Source: Streptomyces altiplanensis (GTDB lineage Bacteria > Actinomycetota > Actinomycetes > Streptomycetales > Streptomycetaceae). From it: a stretch of 64,000 bases of DNA. Shown piece after piece: positions 58,070-64,000 of this stretch. The position numbers and the translations under genes are program-made. Location of the stretch: assembly GCA_003719395.1 (NCBI GenBank), contig RHMC01000001.1, positions 1 through 64,000 on the forward strand. The letters run 5' to 3'. Position 1 is the stretch's first letter. Each line of letters starts with the position of its first letter. The notes under the pieces are model-generated. The model was not told the origin of the DNA. It saw nothing but the letters and a program-made list of their open reading frames with translations, and ran no database searches.

Positions 58070-59581
58070 GTGCACCGCAGATTCATCGCCCCCGGCGTGC
58101 TGACGGCCTCACTTCTGCTGGCGATCCCGGCATCGGCCGCGGACTTCTCGCCGGGCACCCCGGGCATCGGCGACCCCTACTACCCGGCCAGCGGCAACGG
58201 CGGATACGACGTGTCGCACTACGACCTCCGCCTCAAGTACCAGCCCAGGACGGACCTGCTGGAGGGCACGGCGACGATCCTCGCCACCACCACGCAGAAC
58301 CTCTCGCGCTTCAACCTCGACTTCGGTCTGGGTGTGAGCGAGGTGCGGGTCGACGGGAAGAAGGCGAAGTTCGCCAAGGAGGGGGACCAGGAACTCGTCG
58401 TCACCCCCGCGGCCCCGCTGGAGAAGGGCCGGGCCGCCTCGGTCGTCGTCCGGTACGCCGGAAAGCCGTCCGAGCTGAAGATCGGCGGCTACACCGCCTG
58501 GCACCGTACCCCGGACGGCGGCGTCGCCGCCCAGGAGCCCGACTCGGCCGTCTGGTGGTTCCCGAGCAACGACCACCCGCTGGACAAGGCGACGTACGAC
58601 GTCTCCGTCTCGGTGCCGGACGGCACCCAGGCCATCAGCAACGGCGTGCTCCAGTCACAGAGCTCGAAGCTCGGGTGGACCCGTTACAACTGGCGTTCGA
58701 ACAAGCCGCAGGCCAGTTATCTCGCCACGCTCGCGGTCGGCAGGTTCGACATCACGACCGACAGGACGGTGGACGGCCTGCCGGTGCTCAACGCGTACAG
58801 CAAGGACCTCGGCGACAACGCCGGGGCGGCGCGCGCCAGCATCGAGCGGACCACCGAGGTCGCCGAGTACCTGACCGGGATCTTCGGCCCGTACCCCTTC
58901 AACGCGCTCGGCGGTTACGTCCCGAACGTGACCAGCGGGTACGCGCTGGAGACGCAGACCCGGCCGTTCTACAGCCCGCGGCAGTTCGCGGGCGGTGCGA
59001 ACGTCTCGGTCGTCGTCCACGAACTGGCCCACCAGTGGTACGGCGACAGCGTCGCCGTCAAGGGCTGGAAGGACATCTGGATCAACGAAGGCTTCGCACG
59101 TTACAGCCAGTGGCTGTGGTCCGAGAAGGAGGGCGAGGGCACGGCGCAGGAGCTCGCCGACTACGTGTACGAGACGCGCGCGGCCGACGATCCCTTCTGG
59201 ACGGTCGAGCCGGGCGACCCGGGGCCGGACGACCAGTTCCACATCGCCGTGTACGACCGGGGCGCGCTCGCCGTGCAGGCGCTGCGCAACGAGATCGGCG
59301 ACGAGGACTTCTTCAGGATCCTGAAGGGGTGGCCGGCCAAGTTCGCGCACGGGAACGCGAGCGTGGGCGACTTCGTGAAGTACGCCGAGAGGATTTCGGG
59401 CAAGCCGCTCGCCGAGCTCTTCGACACCTGGCTGTACGAGCCGTCGAAGCCGGGCGCCCCGGCCGCGGCCGAGTCCCGTATCGCACGTTCGCACACCGGT
59501 GGAGGCGGTGAGCCCGTGCAGCCCAAGTCGTGGAAGAAGATCGCCGCGACGAACACGGTCCACGAGCACGGACACCACTGA
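58070..59581 (+). CDS. Secreted M1-family aminopeptidase
   Basis: 503 residues, intact. Signal peptide RRFIAPGVLTASLLLAIPAS with Ala-x-Ala before DFSPG. Gluzincin site: HELAHQW (His317, Glu318, His321) and third ligand Glu340 in NEGFA. PYPFNALGGYVPNVTSGYAL is the upstream substrate region. Ends in a His-rich VHEHGHH tail, perhaps a metal-binding extension. GTG start at 58070 with GGAG before it. Divergent from the S15/M14 pair by 200 bases, so the three secreted peptidases may respond together to peptide nutrition. Confidence 0.93.
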   Translation: MHRRFIAPGVLTASLLLAIPASAADFSPGTPGIGDPYYPASGNGGYDVSHYDLRLKYQPRTDLLEGTATILATTTQNLSRFNLDFGLGVSEVRVDGKKAKFAKEGDQELVVTPAAPLEKGRAASVVVRYAGKPSELKIGGYTAWHRTPDGGVAAQEPDSAVWWFPSNDHPLDKATYDVSVSVPDGTQAISNGVLQSQSSKLGWTRYNWRSNKPQASYLATLAVGRFDITTDRTVDGLPVLNAYSKDLGDNAGAARASIERTTEVAEYLTGIFGPYPFNALGGYVPNVTSGYALETQTRPFYSPRQFAGGANVSVVVHELAHQWYGDSVAVKGWKDIWINEGFARYSQWLWSEKEGEGTAQELADYVYETRAADDPFWTVEPGDPGPDDQFHIAVYDRGALAVQALRNEIGDEDFFRILKGWPAKFAHGNASVGDFVKYAERISGKPLAELFDTWLYEPSKPGAPAAAESRIARSHTGGGGEPVQPKSWKKIAATNTVHEHGHH

Positions 59582-59596
59582 CCGGCGGTACGCCGC

Positions 59597-59624
59597 GCCG
59601 CCGCCCCACGCGTGGGGCGGCGGC
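59597..59624 (+). terminator. Perfect palindromic terminator after the M1 peptidase
   Basis: 28-base perfect palindrome (arms GCCGCCGCCCCACG), 15 bases after the stop. Very stable hairpin without a T-run. Confidence 0.85.
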
Positions 59625-59642
59625 GTCTTCGGGGCGAACGGC

Positions 59643-59656
59643 TGGAAGCGCTCTCA
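59643..59656. promoter_or_regulatory. CebR-like operator upstream of the LacI regulator
   Basis: TGGAAGCGCTCTCA resembles the TGGGAGCGCTCCCA box of Streptomyces CebR-type LacI regulators. It lies 71 bases before the regulator's start, consistent with autoregulation. Confidence 0.65.
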
Positions 59657-59727
59657 CAGGGAGGCGGCGGCGGATACCCTCCCCCCCGGAAGCCCTTTCC
59701 CCCCCGTCCCGCCGAGGAGCGCCCGCC

Positions 59728-60760
59728 TTGCCCGAACAGCCCGCCGGTTCCCGCCCCACGCTGGAAGCCGTCGCGGCCCGCGCCGGAGTCTCCCGGGCCA
59801 CGGCCTCCCGGGTCGTCAACGGCGGCGCGGGCGTGCGGCAGCCGCTGGCCGACAAGGTGCGGGAAGCGGTCGAGGAGCTGGGGTACGTCCCGAACCAGGC
59901 GGCCAGGTCCCTCGTCACGCGGCAGAGCGGCGCGGTCGCCGTGATCATCGCCGAGCCCGAGTTCAGGGTCTTCTCCGACCCCTTCTTCGAGCAGCAGGTG
60001 CGCGGCATCAGCAGGGAACTGACGGCGAACGACTCCCAGTTGGTGCTGCTGTGGGTGGAGGGTCCCGGCGACCACGACCGGATCGCCCGCTACCTCGGGG
60101 GCGGCCACGTCGACGGCGCACTCGCCTTCTCGCTGCACCACGAGGACGGGCTGCCCGCCCTCATCCGCGGTTCCAGGGTCCCGGCGGTCTTCGGCGGCCG
60201 GCCCGGGGCCGGGGCCGCGACGGCGCCGTACGTCGACTGCGACAACCGGGGCGGCGCCCGCAGCGCCGTACGCCATCTCGCCGGCCTGGGGCGGGAGCGC
60301 ATCGCGCACATCGCGGGACCCCGCGACCAGACCTCCGCCGCCGACCGCGCCGACGGCTACCGCGACGTGCTCTTCGACGCCGATCCCGCCCTGACCGCCC
60401 AGGGCTGCTTCACCGTGGACAGCGGTGCTCGCGCGATGGCGCAACTGCTGGACCGCCGGCCGGACCTGGACGCCGTCTTCGCCGCCAACGACCTGATGGC
60501 ACGCGGGCGCGCTGCGGGTCCTGCGGGAGAGGGGGCGCCGGGTGCCGGAGGATGTCGCGCTCGTCGGGTTCGACGATGTGGCGGGCGTCGCCGAGGCGGC
60601 CGATCCCCCGCTGACGACGGTCCGCCAGGACATCGAGGGAATGGGCCGGCTGATGGTCAGGCTGCTGATGCGCGTCCTGAGCGAGGGCGACGGCCGGGGA
60701 GCGGGTGCTCCGGCCTCGGTGATCATGCCGACCGAACTGGTACGGCGGGCCTCGGCCTGA
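59728..60760 (+). CDS. LacI-family regulator, CebR/BglR-like (one frameshift)
   Basis: About 344 codons. TTG start at 59728 (PEQPAGSRPTLEAVAARAGV) with GAGGAG 8 bases before it. HTH is RAGVSRATASRVVNGG. Sugar-binding domain: AARSLVTRQSGAVAVIIAEP, FEQQVRGISRELTANDSQLV, DGALAFSLHHEDGLPALIRG and LDAVFAANDLMARG. An indel near 60515 gives ALRVLRERGRRVPEDVALVG, then FDDVAGVAEAADPPLTTVRQ. Convergent with the GH81 glucanase (37 bases between stops), whose promoter has the same type of operator. It probably represses that gene and itself, with a beta-glucan oligosaccharide as inducer. Confidence 0.88.
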
Positions 60761-60796
60761 GCAGCCGGGGCCCGCCGTGCGGGGGGTGCGTGCCGG

Positions 60797-63625
60797 TCAC
60801 TGGAAGGGAATCACCAGGACCGAGTCCGCCGTGCCGGTGCGGAGTTTCGCCGTGCCGTTGCCGATGGCGCTCCACACTTCGAGACGTACGGTGCCGCCCT
60901 TGAGGTCACCGGGCGTGCCGGTGGCCGAGGCGAGGCCGCGGGCCTGGGTGTACTCCTCCCAGCCGGTCACCGGGTCGGTCGCGAAGTACCGGTACGTCTC
61001 CGTCCGGTCGTACGTGCCGTCGCCGGTCAGGTCGTAGCTGACGCGCGCCTGCTGGCCGAGGCCGACCGTCGTGCCCGCGTCGACCTGGAGGCGGAAGGCC
61101 GTCGGCGTACCGGGCTTGAGCGTGCCGTTGACGCCCTTGACCGTGTACGTCAGCGGCTGGTGCGGGGTGCCGTCGTGGTTGGCGCCGCCCGCCGAGGCGA
61201 TGGTGTCGGTGGCGGCCGTGGTACCGGTGGCGGTGGTGAGGGCGCCCCCGGTGCGGAGCTGGAAGGTGTTGCCGGTGGGCGGTTCGGGGTCCGGGTCGGG
61301 GTCGGGGCCTCCGGTGCGGTGCGGTCGCGGTCGAGCGGGCGGGGACGGTGAGTTTCGCGCCGTCCGAGAAGGTCACGGTGCGGGTGGTGGCGGAGTGGTT
61401 GTGGGCGGCGTACGTCCGTACCGTGCCCTTGGTGAAGACGGCGGACGTCGGGATGTCGCCGCTCACGGTCGCGTCGGGGGCGCCGAGCGTGTCGAGGGTG
61501 CTGATCCAGTGGTAGGTGTGCGCCTTCGACTCACCCTGCTCGGGGGTGTAGGCGGCGTGGCCCGCGTCCCACTTGGCCTTGGCGGCGGCCGGGTCGGCCA
61601 GCGACTGGAACTCCCAGAGGATGTCGCGCCATTCGACGGCCGGTCCGCCGTTCTCGCGTTCCATCTCGGCGAGGTTGCGCCGGACGGCGGCCTTCTCGCC
61701 GCCCAGGTGCAGTGAACCGCCGGTCACCGGAAGGACGTTGATGCCGTGGATCTCCTCCGGGTTGGCCGTCCACCAGGTGGCGTACGCGCCGCCGCTCCCC
61801 CACACCATGCCGACCGTGTCGTGGCCGAAGGAGGACGGGAAGACCTGCTCGTCGGCGTCGAACCAGTACTGCGCGATCGCCTCGGACTCGGTGGTCAGCA
61901 GATACGTGCCGAGGTCGCGCAGGGCCGTGTCACCGGTCGCCGAGCCCCACAGGACGAGACCGGCGCTGAGGTTGGTGGACTCCGACGAGGACTCCTGGTT
62001 GTTGCCGGCCGCGAATCCCTGGTGGCCCGACGCCCAGCTGTGTCCGGCGTACACGTCGAAGCCGCGCAGGAAGGGGAAGGCGGTGTCGGTGCGGCTGGGG
62101 TTGGCGGCGTCCCGTACGAGCGTCTTGACCATGCCGCCCCACGCGGAGTCGGCGGCCCAGGCCGGGTCGTACTGGGCGACGATCGCGGCGGCGTAGACGT
62201 AGTAGCTGTAGTGGAAGTGGTGGTCGTTGAGCTCGGTGTCGCTGCCGTACGACGCCGGGTAGCCGGTCAGCGTCTTCCAGGTCCTGTCGTACGAGAACTC
62301 GTTGGCTCCGCCGGCCGTGAACCAGTCCTGGAGGCGGCCCTTCATCAGGCCGAGCAGCTTGTCGCGGACGGCGGTCTCACCGATCTGGTCGGCGACGGGC
62401 ACGAGTTGGGCGAGGCGGCCCAGCGCCTTGCCGGTCCAGTAGGTGTCGGTGGCGCCGGAGAAGGGGTCGGAGGCGTTCGCGGCCTCGTTCAGATAACCCC
62501 TGAGCCTCGCCTTGTCGACACCGCCCGACTGCGGCAGGGCGGGCAGCACGGCGGAGGCCCGCTGGCTGGTGGCGAAGGACGCGCCCTCGCGGACCTTCAT
62601 CGTGCCGCGCGGCGAGACGTAGGTGTACGGGGTGAGCGGGTCGGAGGTGTGCAGCCACTGGTGGCGGTAGAGGGCCTGGAGCGTGCCCGTCTGGCTGCCC
62701 TCTTTCGCCTCGGTGGTGAGGGTGTACGTCGCCTTCACCGTGCCGCCGGTGGAGCTCCAGCTCGCCTTCGATCCGGTGACGAAGCTGTACGCGTACTTCT
62801 TGTACGTCGCGAGGGCGTCGGTGGAGGGCAGTACCGCGAGCGAGAAGTAGTCCTTGGCGCCGAGGCCGGCGGTGAGGGTGGATCCGGCGATGTTCCAGTC
62901 GCTGCCGGTCGGCGCGAAGAGGGCGTAGTGGTGGCCGGCGACGGTGATGCCGAGGACGTTGCCCTGGTCGGCGAAGACGGTGGGCGCGGCGGCGGTGGTG
63001 ATCTGGGCACTGCCGCCCGAGCCCTTGGCGTACACGAAGGGCAGGCCGTGGCCGATGGTGGTGCGCAGGGTGCGGGCGCCGTCGGACCAGTAGGGGGTGA
63101 CGGTCCAGTCGGACCAGTCGTCGGCCTTGGTGTCGGGCGAGTTGAGACCGGTCAGGCCGAGCGTGAGGTCGCGCTTGTGGGCGTACTCGTACTGGCGGCC
63201 GTCGCCGACGACGGCGGGGGTCGTCGGGTAGCCGACTTCGAGGCCGGCGGCGGTGGCCTGGTAGGTGAGCGGGTGCCCGTACATGGGCGTGGAGTGCGGG
63301 TTGTCGCCGTACCGCTGGAAGGCGAGGGAGGACCACCAGTCGTTGGTGGGGAGCGGCCGGTCCTTCGCGGCCGGGGTGAGCTTGGGGGTGACGGGTGTGC
63401 CGGTGTTGGTGGTGGGGCCGGAGGTTCCGGCGGGGCGCACGTCGGAGTAACTGCCCGATCCGACGGGGACGGTGGCCGCGGCGCCGGGGCGGCGGCGGTG
63501 CCCAGGCCGAGGGCGGTCAGGGCGGAGACGAGGATCAGCGCGGACGTGGATCTGGCAGATCTGGCGGGTTTGGCGGGTTTGACGGACCTGACGGACCTGA
63601 CGGATCTGAACGGGGGAGCTGGCAT
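60797..63625 (-). CDS. Secreted GH81 endo-beta-1,3-glucanase with C-terminal module (frameshifted)
   Basis: About 943 codons. Long basic N-terminus with signal (ARSTSALILVSALTALGLG); an indel near 63480 leads to VPVGSGSYSDVRPAGT. GH81 domain: PLPTNDWWSSLAFQRYG, catalytic-region ELNDHHFHYSYYVYAAAIVA, HSWASGHQGFAAGNNQESSS (proposed catalytic Glu) and MVWGSGGAYATWWTANPEEI. An indel near 61330 joins a Pro/Asp linker to a C-terminal beta-rich module (VSYDLTGDGTYDRTETYRYF, AIGNGTAKLRTGTADSVLVI), a likely carbohydrate-binding domain. ATG 63625. It degrades fungal or algal beta-1,3-glucan. Promoter and operator at 63661-63713. Confidence 0.9.
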
Positions 63626-63660
63626 GGACGGCACCTCGAAGTCATGGGGGAAGGGCGTCC

Positions 63661-63672
63661 GAGAGCGCTCTC
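63661..63672. promoter_or_regulatory. GAGAGCGCTCTC operator at the GH81 promoter
   Basis: Perfect 12-bp palindrome, CebR/BglR-type, placed just downstream of the -10 and overlapping the expected transcription start. Same core as the site before the convergent LacI gene. Confidence 0.75.
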
Positions 63673-63684
63673 AGATATCAGGGA

Positions 63685-63713
63685 ACGTAAAACTTCTGAA
63701 ATACAAGTGTCAA
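63685..63713 (-). promoter_or_regulatory. Promoter of the GH81 glucanase
   Basis: Minus-strand -35 TTGACA (63708-63713) and -10 TTACGT (63685-63690) with an exact 17-base spacer, in an A+T-rich stretch that stands out. Close to the consensus for the main sigma factor. Confidence 0.75.
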
Positions 63714-64000
63714 TACGTGTGACACGGACGACAGTTGGAGATGCGGCGGGTCACCACGCGTTCAACTGTTGACGGTACGGGCAGGCGGGTGGCACGGCAC
63801 AGGTGTGTGAGCTCCCACGTTGACAGGCGACTGCCGGGTACGTGTAATGGAGCCGGTGTCGCGTGACTCCGGCCAAAGAGCAGTGGGCCGGCCGGTGATC
63901 GGGCGAACACCCTTCCCCGAGGGGCCCGCCATGAGTTCACACTCCGCGCCCTGTACATGACGTAGCGCATCCGCACGTCGTCTTCCGTCTTTCTCTTTGC
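63714..64000. other. Intergenic end of the window, no gene seen
   Basis: 287 bases without credible coding. Less G+C-rich than neighbours in its first part. Short frames here have no family-like content. Confidence 0.6.

Noticed and set aside
63710..63976. 88-codon minus-strand frame at the window end
   Set aside because: No family-like content, no ribosome site, and it overlaps the GH81 promoter region.

Overview
This window is high-G+C actinobacterial DNA, almost certainly from a Streptomyces chromosome. The marker genes are a HATPase / XRE-DUF5753 / DUF397 set, an SCO6745-family gene, an LPFR-motif small protein, hopanoid genes (hpnC, hpnD, hpnE) beside an envelope-glycoconjugate cluster and idi, and a ribose locus with a fused permease/binding protein. 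Many starts are GTG or TTG, many neighbours overlap as ATGA or GTGA, and several promoters look leaderless. About half of the recognisable genes, including housekeeping-type ones such as tex and idi, carry single-base indels that move homologous sequence between frames. I read most of these as sequence or assembly errors, so affected genes are given as full-length CDS with approximate frameshift positions.

Layout. 1-6.0 kb: ribose operon on the minus strand (LacI regulator, rbsA, rbsC-rbsB fusion, rbsK, rbsD) with two operator-like sites upstream. 6.1-8.0 kb: divergent HATPase and XRE/DUF397 genes. 8.0-16.6 kb: an 80-residue ScoMcrA-head-like protein whose stop overlaps the start of a complete type II Wadjet (JetABCD) anti-plasmid operon. 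16.6-21.8 kb: a VOC protein, a DUF5753 relic, an RluA-type pseudouridine synthase, an unrecognised protein, tRNA-Leu(GAG) with a strong terminator, and a DUF2254 membrane protein. 21.8-26.9 kb: aldehyde dehydrogenase and a second succinyl-CoA-synthetase-like pair, divergent from a ThDP enzyme with a palindromic operator between. The ThDP gene is cut off and fused tail to tail with a cut-off hpnE, so the junction near 26.89 kb is a rearrangement scar or a chimeric join. 27.4-29.3 kb: hpnD and hpnC.

29.7-36.7 kb is a tight seven-gene minus-strand operon: a DUF5941/CDP-alcohol phosphotransferase, a sugar-phosphate or choline-phosphate type nucleotidyltransferase, a glycerol-1-phosphate-dehydrogenase-like enzyme, a second CDP-alcohol phosphotransferase with an altered motif, a GT2 glycosyltransferase and a two-gene polysaccharide-type ABC exporter. 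Together they suggest synthesis and export of a phospho-polyol surface compound. 37-48 kb: galE, a CDF metal exporter, a methyltransferase with a leader ORF, idi, an anti-sigma-type HATPase, an HdeD-like protein, an enoyl-CoA hydratase, two DJ-1-domain proteins (one a GlxA-type regulator), the SCO6745-family gene, the LPFR protein and tex.

48.2-64 kb: a bicovalent-type FAD oxidase, an ABC-F protein, an unrecognised CPEC protein, a BCCT transporter, three secreted peptidases (M14, S15, M1), and a LacI regulator next to a secreted GH81 beta-1,3-glucanase. The glucanase promoter and the regulator's own upstream region share a GAGCGCTC-type operator, which suggests one regulon.
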